The notes: generated by a model not told the origin, from the letters alone. 64,000 bases of DNA from Mycolicibacterium nivoides (GCF_003855255.1 NZ_CP034072.1:1943138-2007137), one strand, 5' to 3'. Positions 44,165 through 53,987 are shown, counted from the first letter of the stretch. Numbers and translations: made by a program.

Positions 44165-44866
44165 CTAGACACGATTTCGGGACACCCCGCCATCGACATT
44201 GACGATCTGTCCCACGGCCGCACCGAGTTGACGCCGGCTCAACAGTCCGATGACCGCGGCAGCCTGCTCGACGGTGCCGGTCCGGCCGCCCGGCGGCTGC
44301 CCGACGGCGCTGTCACAGACCGACCATTCCGAATCCAGGGCACCGATGGCGACGGCGTTCACTCCGACCCCGAAGCCACCAAAGTCGCGGGTCAGCGATT
44401 TGGTGAGCGCGACGATCCCTCCGGCCGCCGTGGCGACCGCTGCGAGGCCGTCGCCGCCGACATGCCAGCGCGAGGTGGTCAGCACGATGCGTCCACCGGT
44501 CCCGCTGTGCCGCATGTGATCCGCGGCGGCCTGCGCGTAGAGGAAGCTGCCGGTCAGGGTGGCGTCGACATGCGCCCAGAATTCGGCCATCGGCTGATCG
44601 GCGAGCGGCGCCACCACGGGCAGGCCGTGTGCCACGACCAGTACATCGACTCCACCCATGTGTGCGGCAGCCTTGGCCACCACATGGCCCACCTCGGCCC
44701 GGTCCGCCGGGTCCGCGGTCAGCGTCAGCTCCTCGCCCGGCCCCGGATCACGTTCCGCGGTGACCGTTCCCACCGTCAGTGCACCTCGTCCGGCGAAATG
44801 ATCACGCACCGCGGCGCCGAGCCTGGTATCGACACCCGTGATGAGCACCCGATCGATTGAGGTCAT
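44165..44866 (-). CDS. SDR-fold protein lacking the catalytic Tyr-Lys pair
   Basis: 233 residues. The fold is SDR-like (VLITGVDTRLGAAV start, VVAHG in place of NNAG, and ending GAAVGQIVNVDGGVSRNRV), but the glycine motif is altered (TGVDTRLG for TGxxxGIG). The active-site region reads SRWHVGGDGLAAVATAAGGIVALTKSL: the Tyr and Lys of YxxxK are missing, and only the Ser side is kept. It may be a non-enzymatic subunit or have changed chemistry. ATG 44866 follows the stop of the next SDR by two bases, so the two SDRs could form a pair. Confidence 0.68.
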   Translation of the reverse strand: MTSIDRVLITGVDTRLGAAVRDHFAGRGALTVGTVTAERDPGPGEELTLTADPADRAEVGHVVAKAAAHMGGVDVLVVAHGLPVVAPLADQPMAEFWAHVDATLTGSFLYAQAAADHMRHSGTGGRIVLTTSRWHVGGDGLAAVATAAGGIVALTKSLTRDFGGFGVGVNAVAIGALDSEWSVCDSAVGQPPGGRTGTVEQAAAVIGLLSRRQLGAAVGQIVNVDGGVSRNRV

Positions 44867-44868
44867 GG

Positions 44869-45570
44869 TCAGATCACCGTTCCGCTGTTGACCGACAACA
44901 CTTCTCCGCACAGGAACAGGTCCTCCTCCAGCAGGCCGCGGACCAGTTCGGCGACCTCGGTGGGCAGTGCGATACGCCGGGCCGGCAGGGTCGAGACGAA
45001 TTCCTCGGCACGTTCCCATGATTCGGCTTCCAGCAGCGGGGTGTCGCACGGCCCGGGTGCCACGGCGTTGACCCGGACCCCGTCGGCGGCGACCTCCACG
45101 GCGATGCTGCGCAGCAGGCTCAGCGCCGCCCCTTTGGCCGCGGCGTAGTGGGCGTCGTTGCTGCCCCCGCCGATGGCCCGCTCCGAGGCGATACCGACGA
45201 TGCGCCCGCTGCCCCGCCGGCGCATGTCGGGCAGCACGGCCCGGCACACGTGGGCCAGACCGCCCACGTGCACACGCAGCATCCGCTCCCAGGCCGGTTG
45301 ATCGATCTCCAGGGCCGGGGTCTCCGCGTAGTGCCCGGCGCAGATGACCGCGGCGTCGATCCGGCCGAAGGCCTTGCGCACCTGGGTGATCGCCTCGTCG
45401 ACGGCGGTTTCGTCGGCGACGTCGGCGACGAGCCACAGGTCGGTGTCGGGCGCGGGTTCCCGCGAGATGGACGCGACGGCCCAACCCCGGTCCTGCAGCA
45501 GTGCGGCGATCGCCGCCCCGATGCCGCTGCCGGCACCGGTCACCACGGCCACGGGCCTGTCGGCGTTCAC
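44869..45570 (-). CDS. Short-chain dehydrogenase/reductase
   Basis: 233 residues with intact SDR motifs: TGAGSGIGAAIA (11-22), CAGH in place of NNAG near 77, Ser in GIASERAIGG and the catalytic YAAAKGAA near 142. It overlaps the permease gene by four bases and is followed by a degenerate SDR, so the intact protein may supply catalysis for a mixed dimer. In this operon it probably oxidises an alcohol produced by the Rieske oxygenase or upstream of it; this is inferred from position. Confidence 0.8.
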   Translation of the reverse strand: MNADRPVAVVTGAGSGIGAAIAALLQDRGWAVASISREPAPDTDLWLVADVADETAVDEAITQVRKAFGRIDAAVICAGHYAETPALEIDQPAWERMLRVHVGGLAHVCRAVLPDMRRRGSGRIVGIASERAIGGGSNDAHYAAAKGAALSLLRSIAVEVAADGVRVNAVAPGPCDTPLLEAESWERAEEFVSTLPARRIALPTEVAELVRGLLEEDLFLCGEVLSVNSGTVI

Positions 45571-47027
45571 ACCGGCTCCTTGGTCAGTTCCGGTGCAGCT
45601 GCGGCGGGCTCACCGGTCTTGGGCTGCCCCACCTTTCGGGCCTTCACGATGACGCTGCCCAGTGCCAGGATCACGCCCATCGCCACGAAGAACGCCCAGT
45701 TGATGTACCAGGAGTCGGACACGGTGCGGGGCCAGACGATGTTCGTGAACTCGAAGCCCACCCACAGCACCGCCAGCACCGCCACCGGGGTGCCCCACCG
45801 GCCGAGGTTCCACGGCCCGGGCTCCCATTTGCCTCGCAGCCTGGCGACCAGCCCGGTCAGCAGCGGGAACAGGAAGGCCAGGTAGTAGCCACCCGCGGTG
45901 AAGGTGACCAGCACCGAATACACGTCGGTGGCCGAGATCAGGTAGACGAAGGCACCGATGATGGTGGTGACGATGATCGCGTAGATCGGCTGAGCCTCGG
46001 CCTTGGACAGCTTGACCAGGATCCGCGACGCGGGCAACACCTCGTCTCGCGCGAAGGACCAGATCACCCGGGACGCCGACGCCTGCAGGGCCAGAAAGCT
46101 TGCCAGGAAACCGATCACGAAGGCGAACAGGATCGGCTTGACCGCGGCATCACCCAGTGCGCTGCCGAGCACGTAGGTCACCGGGTCGGAAACCTCACCC
46201 GAGGTGACCTTGTCGAAGTCGGGCACCGCCAGGGTCACGGCGAGCGACGCGTACGCGATCACCAGGGCGATGAAGGCGATCGAGAACAGCATGGCCTTGG
46301 GCACATTGCGCCGGGGCTCCTTGACTTCCTCGGCGATCGCGCCGGCGCTCTCGAAGCCGAGGATCGACCAACCGGTGAAGGCCAGCGCCGCCAGGAACGG
46401 GCCCGACGCGTATGCCCAGGTCCAGCCGCTGTTCAGGTCGATACCGTGCAGCACCGCGTCGAATCCGTGATGCCGGTGGAACAGCAGCAGGTAGGTACCC
46501 AGTCCGACGGAGGCCACGATCTCGGCGATGATGCTGCCGACCATCAGCGCCTTCAGCAGCCCGCGGCCCAGGATGTTGGCTCCGGTGCCGGCGAGCAGGA
46601 TGAGCAGCGCGATGGTGCTCTGCTGGACGGCGCTGGGGCTCTCGATGCCGATGAGCTGGGCCAGGAATCCGGCCCCGGCGTAGGCGACGGTGGCCATGAT
46701 GATCACCAGGGCCCACATGTACACCCAGCCGGCGAACCAGCCGGCCACTTCCCCGGCCAGGCGCTTGGTCCACTGATAGATGGACCCTTCGAACGGCCAT
46801 CGTGACACCAGTTCGGCGAACGCCATGGCGACGATGAACTGGCCCGTCCCGACGATGACGAACGTCCACCAGAAACCGGGGCCGGCGGTCGACAGCGACA
46901 GACCGTAGATCCCGTACATCGCAACGATGGGAGAGATGAACGCGAACGCGAACGCAAACGCCGACCACAGCGAGAACTCGCGCTTCAATTCCACTGGCGC
47001 AGAATCTATTTGGCTGCCAGACGCCAT
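45567..47027 (-). CDS. APC-family amino acid/amine permease
   Basis: 486 residues and about twelve hydrophobic helices. Helix 1 contains the APC signature FAFISPIVAMYGIYGLSLSTAGPGFWW, with the unwound glycine stretch of the LeuT fold, and helix 6 reads SGPFLAALAFTGWSILGFESAGAIAEEVKEPRRNVPKAM, the conserved E-x-x-x-P-x-R element. The ATG at 47027 has an AAAGGTGG ribosome-binding site. It heads the seven-gene catabolic operon and presumably imports its substrate, a cationic or zwitterionic nitrogen compound. Divergent from the isochorismatase-like gene with a shared motif between. Confidence 0.85.
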   Translation of the reverse strand: MASGSQIDSAPVELKREFSLWSAFAFAFAFISPIVAMYGIYGLSLSTAGPGFWWTFVIVGTGQFIVAMAFAELVSRWPFEGSIYQWTKRLAGEVAGWFAGWVYMWALVIIMATVAYAGAGFLAQLIGIESPSAVQQSTIALLILLAGTGANILGRGLLKALMVGSIIAEIVASVGLGTYLLLFHRHHGFDAVLHGIDLNSGWTWAYASGPFLAALAFTGWSILGFESAGAIAEEVKEPRRNVPKAMLFSIAFIALVIAYASLAVTLAVPDFDKVTSGEVSDPVTYVLGSALGDAAVKPILFAFVIGFLASFLALQASASRVIWSFARDEVLPASRILVKLSKAEAQPIYAIIVTTIIGAFVYLISATDVYSVLVTFTAGGYYLAFLFPLLTGLVARLRGKWEPGPWNLGRWGTPVAVLAVLWVGFEFTNIVWPRTVSDSWYINWAFFVAMGVILALGSVIVKARKVGQPKTGEPAAAAPELTKEPV

Positions 47028-47116
47028 ATGTACCACCTTTCGCCGCCACCAAGACACCGAAGTATGGACATGGGCGGCGGCCGGCGGCACCCCAAAGTGG
47101 CAATACCGGGTTGGCC

Positions 47117-47153
47117 CTACAGTCGCACCGTCGCGGACTGTAGAGACGTACAG
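47117..47153. promoter_or_regulatory. CTACAGTC inverted pair in the permease/isochorismatase promoter region
   Basis: CTACAGTC (47117-47124) and GACTGTAG (47136-47143) form an inverted pair 11 bases apart; the right part continues as CTGTAGAGACGTACAG (47138-47153), which matches the fmdB upstream element at 12 of 16 positions. It lies 111 bp before the permease start and 66 bp before the divergent hydrolase. Confidence 0.62.
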
Positions 47154-47218
47154 CGACCACACCGGCGCCGAAACATTCCGGCCTTGTGGACGTCACGTGG
47201 GTGCGTTAGAGAGAACTG

Positions 47219-47848
47219 ATGACCGATGCGAACTTCGCCGCCTCCAGCACTGGCCTGGTGGTGATCGACCCGTACAACGACTTCATCTCCGAGGGCGGCA
47301 AGGTCTGGGACCGCCTGCGGGACGTCGCGGAGGCAAACCGCTGTGTGCCGCACATGGCCGAGGTCCTGGCGGCTGCCCGGGCGGTCGATATCCGGGTCTT
47401 CTATGCCCTGCATCGGCGTTACCGTCCCGGCGACTACGAGACATGGCAGCACGTCGCCCCGGTCCAGCGGGCGGCATGGTCGCGACGCACCTTCGAGTAC
47501 GGAACGTGGGGCGGCGAGATCCGCGCCGAGCTCAGCCCACAACCCGGCGACATTGTCGCCCAAGAGCATTGGTGCTCAAGCGGATTCGCCAACACCGACC
47601 TCGATCTGCTACTCAAGCGGCACGGCATTCACCAGCTCATCGTCATGGGACTGATCGCGCACACCTGCGTGGAGGCCACCGTGCGCTTCGCTGCCGAACT
47701 GGGCTATCACGTCACCCTGGTCAAGGACGCCACTGCGGACTACTCAGACGTGGAGATGCGTGCCGCCCTCGAGGTGAACCTGCCCAACTACGCAAGCTCG
47801 ATCGTGACCACAGACGAAGTGGTGAGCGCGCTCTCGGTGTTGCACTGA
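47219..47848 (+). CDS. Isochorismatase-fold cysteine hydrolase
   Basis: 209 residues. Catalytic Asp17 in [10 protein letters not shown] and nucleophile Cys150 in [13 protein letters not shown] are present. The third triad residue, normally Lys, is replaced: the segment reads [16 protein letters not shown], with Glu116 at that place. That [13 protein letters not shown] variant appears to be a subfamily feature rather than damage. Relatives hydrolyse amides, such as ureidoacrylate or N-carbamoyl compounds. It is divergent from the permease operon and carries the shared CTACAGTC motif, so an amidase step in the same pathway is likely. Confidence 0.75.
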   Translation: MTDANFAASSTGLVVIDPYNDFISEGGKVWDRLRDVAEANRCVPHMAEVLAAARAVDIRVFYALHRRYRPGDYETWQHVAPVQRAAWSRRTFEYGTWGGEIRAELSPQPGDIVAQEHWCSSGFANTDLDLLLKRHGIHQLIVMGLIAHTCVEATVRFAAELGYHVTLVKDATADYSDVEMRAALEVNLPNYASSIVTTDEVVSALSVLH

Positions 47849-47936
47849 GGCAGGACAGACCGGCTGCGGTAGCTTCCACGCAGGCGCCTCTGGAAATCCG
47901 GCCGGCAGGTCCGTCGGCACCTCAGGAGGGATCCCG

Positions 47937-49871
47937 GTGAATGACGTCAAACCGTTCTCGCCCTCGATCGACTGGAGTTCGGAGCTGCTGCACTCCCTGT
48001 GGTGGCTGGCGCAGGCCTGGACCATCACGGCGGTGTGCACCCTGGCGGTACTGATCCTGCTCGCCAGGTTCACCACCTGGGGCCGGCAGTTCTGGACCGT
48101 CACCGGCGCGTACTTCACCGGGCGCCACAGCCTCAAGCCGTGGCTGACACTGGCTGCGATGTTGCTGTCGGTGATCATCGGCGTGCGGCTGGCGGTGTTG
48201 TTCAGCTACCAGAGCAACGACCTGTACTCCGCGGCACAGGTCGCGGTGCAGGGCCTGGCCACCGGCAACGACGCGGTCAGAGACTCCGGGATCCGGGGCT
48301 TCTGGATCGCACTGCTCATCTTCTCGGTGCTGGCCGCCATCCTGGTCACCCGGGTGCTGGTGGACCTGTTCATGACCCAGCGCTTCATGCTGGCCTGGCG
48401 CACCTGGCTGACCGACCGGCTCACCGGCGACTGGCTCGACGGCCGCGCCTACTACCGGTCCCGGTTCATCGATCAGACCATTGACAACCCCGATCAGCGC
48501 ATCCAGTCCGACATCGACGTGTTCACCGCGCTGTCGGGCCCGCAGCCCAACACCCCGCACCAGACCAGTAACGGCACGCTGCCGTTCGGCGCCATCTCGT
48601 CGGTCGTGTCGGTCGTCTCGTTCACCTCGATCCTGTGGAACCTCTCGGGTGACCTCAGCGTCTTCGGGCTCCAGATTCCGCGCGCGATGTTCTGGTCGGT
48701 GTTCGTCTACGTCGCCTTCGCCACCGTCATCGCCTTTGCCCTCGGCCGCCCGCTGATCCGGCTGTCGTTCAACAACGAAAAGTTCAACGCGGCGTTCCGC
48801 TACGCGTTGGTGCGCCTGCGCGACGCCGCCGAGTCGGTCGCGCTGTACCGCGGCGAGAAGGTCGAACGATCGCAGCTACGCGAACGTTTCGCCGCGGTGG
48901 TCGCCAACTACAAACACTTCGTCAACCGGACCATGGTGTTCACCGGGTGGAACCTGTCGATGAGCCACATCATCATCCCGCTGCCCTGGGCGCTGCAGGC
49001 CCCGCGGTTGTTCAGCGGCCAGATCCAGCTCGGCACGGTCAATCAGTCGGTGGCCGCCTTCGGCGCGATCCAGGATGCGCTGTCGTTCTTCCGCAATTCC
49101 TATGACACGTTCGCGGGTTACCGCGCCTCGATCATCCGCCTGCACGGCCTGGTCACCGCCGATGAGCAGAGCCGCGAGCTGCCGAAGTTGGAGGTCGCAG
49201 AACTCCCCCAGGGCTCCACCAGCCTCGTCGAGCTCGGTGACGTCGAGGTGCGCAACCCGGCCGGCGAGCAATTGATCGACGATCTCAGCCTGTCCCTGGC
49301 CGCCGGCGAGGCGATGATCATCACCGGCAAGTCGGGTACCGGCAAGACCACCCTGTTGCGCAGCATCGCCCAGCTGTGGCCGTACGCCTCGGGCACGGTG
49401 CAATGCCCGCAGGGTGACAACGAGACGCTGTATCTGTCGCAGGTTCCCTACGTTCCGTTGGGCGATCTGCGGACCGTGGTGTCCTACCCGCACCAGCCCG
49501 GGGAGCTGCCCGACAAGGCGCTGCAGGATGCCCTCCTCGCGGTCGCACTGCCACGCTATCTCGACCGGCTCGACGAGGACGGCGACTGGGCCAAGGTGCT
49601 CTCACCCGGTGAGCAGCAGCGCGTCGCATTCGCCCGGGTTCTGCTGACGAAGCCGAAGGTGGTGTTCCTCGACGAGGCGACCTCGGCGCTCGACGAGCCG
49701 CTCGAGTTCATGATCTACAGCCTGATCCGGCGCGAACTGCCCGACACCGTGTTGGTGAGCGTCACCCACCGCTCCACGGTGCACCGACACCACAACACGC
49801 ACCTGGAACTGCTCGGCGAGGGACAGTGGCGGCTGGGGCCCGTCGACGAGACCGAACCGGTCGGCGTGTAA
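47937..49871 (+). CDS. bacA: SbmA/BacA-like ABC transporter, membrane and ATPase fused (Rv1819c-like)
   Basis: 644 residues, the length of M. tuberculosis Rv1819c (639). Six hydrophobic helices in the N-terminal half contain the SbmA/BacA-type region [30 protein letters not shown]; the ATPase half has Walker A GKSGTGKT near 464, signature LSPGEQQR near 557 and Walker [14 protein letters not shown] near 577. Rv1819c imports hydrophilic solutes such as cobalamin and some peptide antibiotics through a large inward cavity. A GTG start follows AGGAGGG. It is followed at 140 bp by an MmpL gene on the same strand. Confidence 0.8.
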   Translation: MNDVKPFSPSIDWSSELLHSLWWLAQAWTITAVCTLAVLILLARFTTWGRQFWTVTGAYFTGRHSLKPWLTLAAMLLSVIIGVRLAVLFSYQSNDLYSAAQVAVQGLATGNDAVRDSGIRGFWIALLIFSVLAAILVTRVLVDLFMTQRFMLAWRTWLTDRLTGDWLDGRAYYRSRFIDQTIDNPDQRIQSDIDVFTALSGPQPNTPHQTSNGTLPFGAISSVVSVVSFTSILWNLSGDLSVFGLQIPRAMFWSVFVYVAFATVIAFALGRPLIRLSFNNEKFNAAFRYALVRLRDAAESVALYRGEKVERSQLRERFAAVVANYKHFVNRTMVFTGWNLSMSHIIIPLPWALQAPRLFSGQIQLGTVNQSVAAFGAIQDALSFFRNSYDTFAGYRASIIRLHGLVTADEQSRELPKLEVAELPQGSTSLVELGDVEVRNPAGEQLIDDLSLSLAAGEAMIITGKSGTGKTTLLRSIAQLWPYASGTVQCPQGDNETLYLSQVPYVPLGDLRTVVSYPHQPGELPDKALQDALLAVALPRYLDRLDEDGDWAKVLSPGEQQRVAFARVLLTKPKVVFLDEATSALDEPLEFMIYSLIRRELPDTVLVSVTHRSTVHRHHNTHLELLGEGQWRLGPVDETEPVGV

Positions 49872-49942
49872 TGCCTGCTGAAGCATGCTGGCAGCCCACC
49901 TCTGTCCCACGTCTGGTAGGACGGTGGCACGACAGTACGTAG

Positions 49943-49961
49943 TAAGGTAAGCCTTCGCACA
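49943..49961. promoter_or_regulatory. Weak DtxR/IdeR-like iron box
   Basis: TAAGGTAAGCCTTCGCACA matches 12 of 19 positions of the DtxR/IdeR consensus, mainly in its left half (AAGGTAAGCCTT). It lies 51 bp before the mmpL start. The right half is poor, so binding is uncertain. Confidence 0.3.
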
Positions 49962-50011
49962 ATGCCCGACCGTTGCATCGTGCTCCCCTCACCGACCACC
50001 AAGGGTTCCTG

Positions 50012-52864
50012 ATGGCCGATTCCAGAGCCCCCCACACGGGGGTTGCTCGATGGATCCGTCGATTCGCCATTCCGGTGATTGTCGGCTGGATCGCACTGCT
50101 CGCATACCTGAGCGCCACCGTCCCTCCGCTGGAGGTGGTGGGCCAGATGCGCTCGGTGTCGATGAGTCCCAGCGACGCACCGTCGGTGATCGCGATGAAG
50201 CGCGTCGGCACGGTGTTCGACGAGTTCCACTCCGACAGCTCCGCGATGATCGTGCTGGAGGCCGAGGACAAGCTCGACGACGACGCCCACCGGTTCTACA
50301 ACGACATGGTCGACAAGCTGGAAGCCGACAAGAAGCATGTCGAGCACGTCCAGGATTTCTGGGGTGACCCGCTGACCGAGGCCGGCGCGCAGAGCAACGA
50401 CGGTAAAGCGACCTACGTGCAGGTCTACCTGGCCGGCAACATGGGTGAGGCGCTGGCCAACGAATCGGTGGAGGCCGTCCAGAAGCTGATCGCGGGGCTG
50501 ACCCCACCCCCAGGTCTCAAGGTTTACGTCACCGGGCCGACCGCCCTGGCCGCCGATCAGCAGATCTCGGGCGACCGCAGTGTCAAGATCATCGAAGGCG
50601 TCACCTTCGTCGTCATCATCACGATGCTGATGCTCGTCTACCGGTCGATCATCACGGTGATCCTGGTGCTGGCGATGGTGGTGATCGAGCTGTCGGCGGC
50701 CCGAGCCGTGGTGGCGTTCTTGGGTTATCACGAATTGATCGGCCTTTCGACCTTCGCGACACAGCTCCTGGTCACGCTCGCGATCGCCGCGGCCACCGAC
50801 TACGCGATCTTCCTGATCGGCCGATATCAGGAAGCCCGAAGCGTGGGCGAGGACCGCGAACAGGCGTACTACACGATGTTCCACGGCACGGCGCACGTGG
50901 TGCTCGGCTCCGGTATGACGATCGCCGGCGCGACGTTGTGTCTGCACTTCACCCGGCTGCCGTATTTCCAGACTCTCGGCATCCCGATGGCCGTCGGCAT
51001 GACGGTCACGGTCTTGGCCGCGCTGACGCTGGGCCCGGCGGTGATCACAGTGGCCAGCCGGTTCGGCAAGGTGCTCGAGCCCAAACGCGCCATGCGCATC
51101 CGCTTCTGGCGGCGACTCGGGGCGTTCGTGGTCCGCTGGCCGGGAGCGGTTCTGCTGGGCACCATCCTGCTCTCGCTGGTCGGCCTGCTCACGCTGCCGG
51201 GCTACCGGACCAACTACAACGATCGCAACTACCTGCCCACCGATCTGCCTGCACAGGAGGGGTTCGCGGCGGCGGACCGGCATTTCTCGGCGGCCAAGAT
51301 GAACCCCGAGTTGCTGCTCATCGAAACCGACCACGACGTCCGCAATTCGGCGGACTTCCTGGTGATCGACCGGATCGCCAAGCGAGTTTTCGAGGTCCAG
51401 GGGGTCGGCAGCGTGCAGGCCATCACCCGCCCGCAGGGTGAGCCGCTGGAATTCAGCACCATTCCCGCCCAGATGAGTATGGGCGGGGTCATGCAGACGA
51501 TGAACCGCAAGTACATGCTGGACCGCGCCGATGACATGCTGCTGCAGGCCGACGAGATGCAGAAGACCATCAACACGATGGATCAGATGATCGCGTTGAT
51601 GCAGGAGATGAGCGGCATCACCCACAACATGGTCGGCAAGATGGACCAGATGGTGGTCGACGTCGCCGAATTGCGGGACCACATCTCGGATTTCGACGAC
51701 TTCCTGCGTCCGCTGCGCAACTACCTGTACTGGGAACCGCACTGCGCCAACATCCCGGTGTGCTGGTCGATGCGTTCTGTGTTCGACGGCCTCGACGGTG
51801 TTGACACACTGACCGACAGCATCCAGCAATTGATGCCCGACATGCATCGGCTCGACGAACTGATGCCGCAGATGGCGACGATGATGCAGCCGCAGATCGA
51901 GACCATGCGGACCATGAAGACGATGATGCTGACCATGTATCAGACCCAGAAGGGTCTGCAGGATCAGATGGCGGAGATGCAGGACAACCAGACCGCCATG
52001 GGTACGGCATTCAACGACTCGAAGAACGACGACACGTTCTATCTTCCACCGGAGACCTTCAACAACGCCGACTTCAAGCGCGGCATGAAGAGCTTCATCT
52101 CTCCGGACGGAAAAGCCGTGCGTTTCATCATCTCTCACGAGGGTGATCCACTGACGCCGGAAGGCATCGGCATCATCGACGGCATCAAGCTGGCCGCCAA
52201 GGAAGCCATGAAGAACACTCCGTGGGAGGGTTCCAAGATCTACATGGGCGGTACCGCCTCGGCGTTCAAGGACATGCAGGAGGGCAACAACTACGACCTG
52301 CTGATCGCCGGGATCTCGGCGCTGTGCCTGATCTTCATCATCATGCTCATCATCACCCGCAGCCTGGTGGCGGCCGCCGTGATCGTCGGCACGGTGCTGA
52401 TATCGCTGGGAACGTCATTCGGTTTGTCGGTCCTGGTGTGGCAACACCTGATCGGGATCGAACTGCACTTCATGGTGATGGCGATGGCGGTGATCGTGTT
52501 GCTGGCCGTCGGCGCTGACTACAACCTGCTGTTGGTGGCACGACTCAAAGAGGAACTGCCTGCCGGTATCAACACCGGCATCATCCGGGCCATGGGCGGC
52601 AGCGGGTCCGTGGTGACCGCGGCCGGTCTGGTGTTTGCCTTCACCATGATGGCGATGGTGGTCAGCGAGATGATCGTGGTCGCCCAGGTCGGTTCGACGA
52701 TCGGGCTGGGTCTGCTGTTCGACACGCTGGTGATCCGGTCGTTCATGACACCATCCATTGCGGCGTTGATGGGTCGCTGGTTCTGGTGGCCACAGCTGGT
52801 GCGCGAGCGGCCGGCGCGCGGCGTGGTGGCGCGGGCGATGGATCGGGAACGGTCGAACGCTTAG
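50012..52864 (+). CDS. MmpL family RND transporter
   Basis: 950 residues from the ATG at 50012. Two repeats of one plus five transmembrane helices; each repeat has a large extracytoplasmic loop. The second loop is the Met/Gln-rich helical hairpin ([24 protein letters not shown]...) seen in the MmpL4/5 class, with a cysteine pair in [11 protein letters not shown]. The proton-relay Asp-Tyr pairs are visible in [11 protein letters not shown] and [11 protein letters not shown]. MmpL4/5 export siderophores and drugs with an MmpS partner. No mmpS gene is adjacent. A weak iron-box-like sequence lies upstream. Confidence 0.88.
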   Translation: MADSRAPHTGVARWIRRFAIPVIVGWIALLAYLSATVPPLEVVGQMRSVSMSPSDAPSVIAMKRVGTVFDEFHSDSSAMIVLEAEDKLDDDAHRFYNDMVDKLEADKKHVEHVQDFWGDPLTEAGAQSNDGKATYVQVYLAGNMGEALANESVEAVQKLIAGLTPPPGLKVYVTGPTALAADQQISGDRSVKIIEGVTFVVIITMLMLVYRSIITVILVLAMVVIELSAARAVVAFLGYHELIGLSTFATQLLVTLAIAAATDYAIFLIGRYQEARSVGEDREQAYYTMFHGTAHVVLGSGMTIAGATLCLHFTRLPYFQTLGIPMAVGMTVTVLAALTLGPAVITVASRFGKVLEPKRAMRIRFWRRLGAFVVRWPGAVLLGTILLSLVGLLTLPGYRTNYNDRNYLPTDLPAQEGFAAADRHFSAAKMNPELLLIETDHDVRNSADFLVIDRIAKRVFEVQGVGSVQAITRPQGEPLEFSTIPAQMSMGGVMQTMNRKYMLDRADDMLLQADEMQKTINTMDQMIALMQEMSGITHNMVGKMDQMVVDVAELRDHISDFDDFLRPLRNYLYWEPHCANIPVCWSMRSVFDGLDGVDTLTDSIQQLMPDMHRLDELMPQMATMMQPQIETMRTMKTMMLTMYQTQKGLQDQMAEMQDNQTAMGTAFNDSKNDDTFYLPPETFNNADFKRGMKSFISPDGKAVRFIISHEGDPLTPEGIGIIDGIKLAAKEAMKNTPWEGSKIYMGGTASAFKDMQEGNNYDLLIAGISALCLIFIIMLIITRSLVAAAVIVGTVLISLGTSFGLSVLVWQHLIGIELHFMVMAMAVIVLLAVGADYNLLLVARLKEELPAGINTGIIRAMGGSGSVVTAAGLVFAFTMMAMVVSEMIVVAQVGSTIGLGLLFDTLVIRSFMTPSIAALMGRWFWWPQLVRERPARGVVARAMDRERSNA

Positions 52865-52897
52865 AGCGTGTCTGACAATTGACGCCGAGCCGTCACT

Positions 52898-52936
52898 GCG
52901 GCGGATTGCAGTCAGTATCGAGCAGCGATCCGCCGC
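52898..52936. repeat. 39-bp hairpin repeat, copy 1
   Basis: Starts GCGGCGGAT and ends ATCCGCCGC, perfectly complementary 9-bp ends with a 21-base middle. A second copy with three changes lies at 53949-53987; the two bracket the DUF559-like gene. Confidence 0.85.
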
Positions 52937-53004
52937 CTAGGGGTTATCCACAGATCGCCGAATGGCTCTGGTTAGGATCGCGCCGGTCGACGAGCATCGA
53001 TTCT

Positions 53005-53940
53005 GTGGACGTCGGTGATGTTCTTCGGCAGCAGGATGGGGTGATCTCGCGTCGGCAGGCGTTGGATGCGGGGCTGGCTGAGCATGAAATCCGACGATTG
53101 CTCAGGCGCAATGAGTGGGCGCGGGTGCACGCCGGCGTCTATGTAGAACACACCGGCCCGCCGAGCTGGATGCAAAGAGCATGGGCTGCAGTGCTTTACG
53201 CGGCCCCGGCCGCGCTTTGCTTCGAATCGGCGTTGGGTGCGCAATCGTTGCCGATCCATGTCGCCGTCGATCGGCAACGGTCGACATTGGCTGAGCCGGT
53301 CGGCGTCCGCATTCACCGTGTCGCCCACCTCGACGATCGTGTGCTGTGGAACGCGGGCCCGCCGCGGACACGATACGAGGAAGCCGCTCTCGACGTCGCC
53401 GGCCGTTCTGCGCGCGAACTCGATGCCATAGCCGTCCTGGCCAATGCCTGCCAATCTCGGCGCACCACTGCGCGGCGGCTGCTGAAAGCCCTCGATTCGC
53501 GTGGTCGGCTGCGGCGTCGTCGCTGGTTGCGGGCGGCGCTGGTCGACATCGCCGAGGGCACCTGCTCGGTTCTTGAGCACGGCTATCTTGTCCGCGTCGA
53601 GCGTCCTCACGGTCTGCCGCGAGCGACTCGCCAGAAGCGGTCCGCCTCATCGCTCGGCGTCTGCTATCGCGACGCCGAGTACGGAGAACGGCTCGTCGTC
53701 GAGCTCGACGGCAGGGTGTTTCATGATTCGGCGACCAGGCGAGATGCGGATTTCGAACGGGACCTGGATGCCGCGGTCGACGGCCGTTCGACCGTCAGGC
53801 TGTCCTATGGGCAGGTCTTCGACCGGCCGTGTCAGACCGCAGGCAAGATCGCTCAGATTCTGCACCGGCACGGGATCGCGGTGGCCGGTCGCCCATGCGG
53901 GCCTGGGTGTGCGTTCACGCGACTCGACCGCGCCGCGTAG
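53005..53940 (+). CDS. AbiEi-like / DUF559 family protein
   Basis: 311 residues with GTG 53005 as the likely start. The N-terminal 60 residues form an AbiEi-antitoxin-like winged helix: DVLRQQDGVISRRQALDAGLAEHEIRRLLRRNEWARVHAGVYV. The C-terminal part has the Vsr/DUF559 endonuclease-like signature, RLVVELDGRVFHDSATRRDADFERDLDAAV, with the Glu-Asp...His and Arg-Asp set of PD-(D/E)XK-type proteins. Many copies of this gene type exist in mycobacteria, usually without a cognate toxin, and none is seen here. The function is unknown. The gene is bracketed by two nearly identical 39-bp hairpin repeats, which may mark a mobile or inserted cassette. Confidence 0.68.
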   Translation: MDVGDVLRQQDGVISRRQALDAGLAEHEIRRLLRRNEWARVHAGVYVEHTGPPSWMQRAWAAVLYAAPAALCFESALGAQSLPIHVAVDRQRSTLAEPVGVRIHRVAHLDDRVLWNAGPPRTRYEEAALDVAGRSARELDAIAVLANACQSRRTTARRLLKALDSRGRLRRRRWLRAALVDIAEGTCSVLEHGYLVRVERPHGLPRATRQKRSASSLGVCYRDAEYGERLVVELDGRVFHDSATRRDADFERDLDAAVDGRSTVRLSYGQVFDRPCQTAGKIAQILHRHGIAVAGRPCGPGCAFTRLDRAA

Positions 53941-53948
53941 CCGTCTAA

Positions 53949-53987
53949 GCGGCGGATTGCAGTCAATATCAAGCAGTGATCCGCCGC
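53949..53987. repeat. 39-bp hairpin repeat, copy 2
   Basis: Same orientation and nearly the same sequence as 52898-52936 (three differences), with the same 9-bp complementary ends. It begins eight bases after the DUF559-like stop and so may also serve as terminator for the gene and the convergent TetR gene. Confidence 0.85.

Noticed and set aside
49715..52138. 807-codon open frame on the minus strand over the mmpL gene
   Set aside because: It is antisense to a complete MmpL protein with proton-relay motifs; the translation is His/Arg/Asp-rich with no domain, a high-GC shadow.
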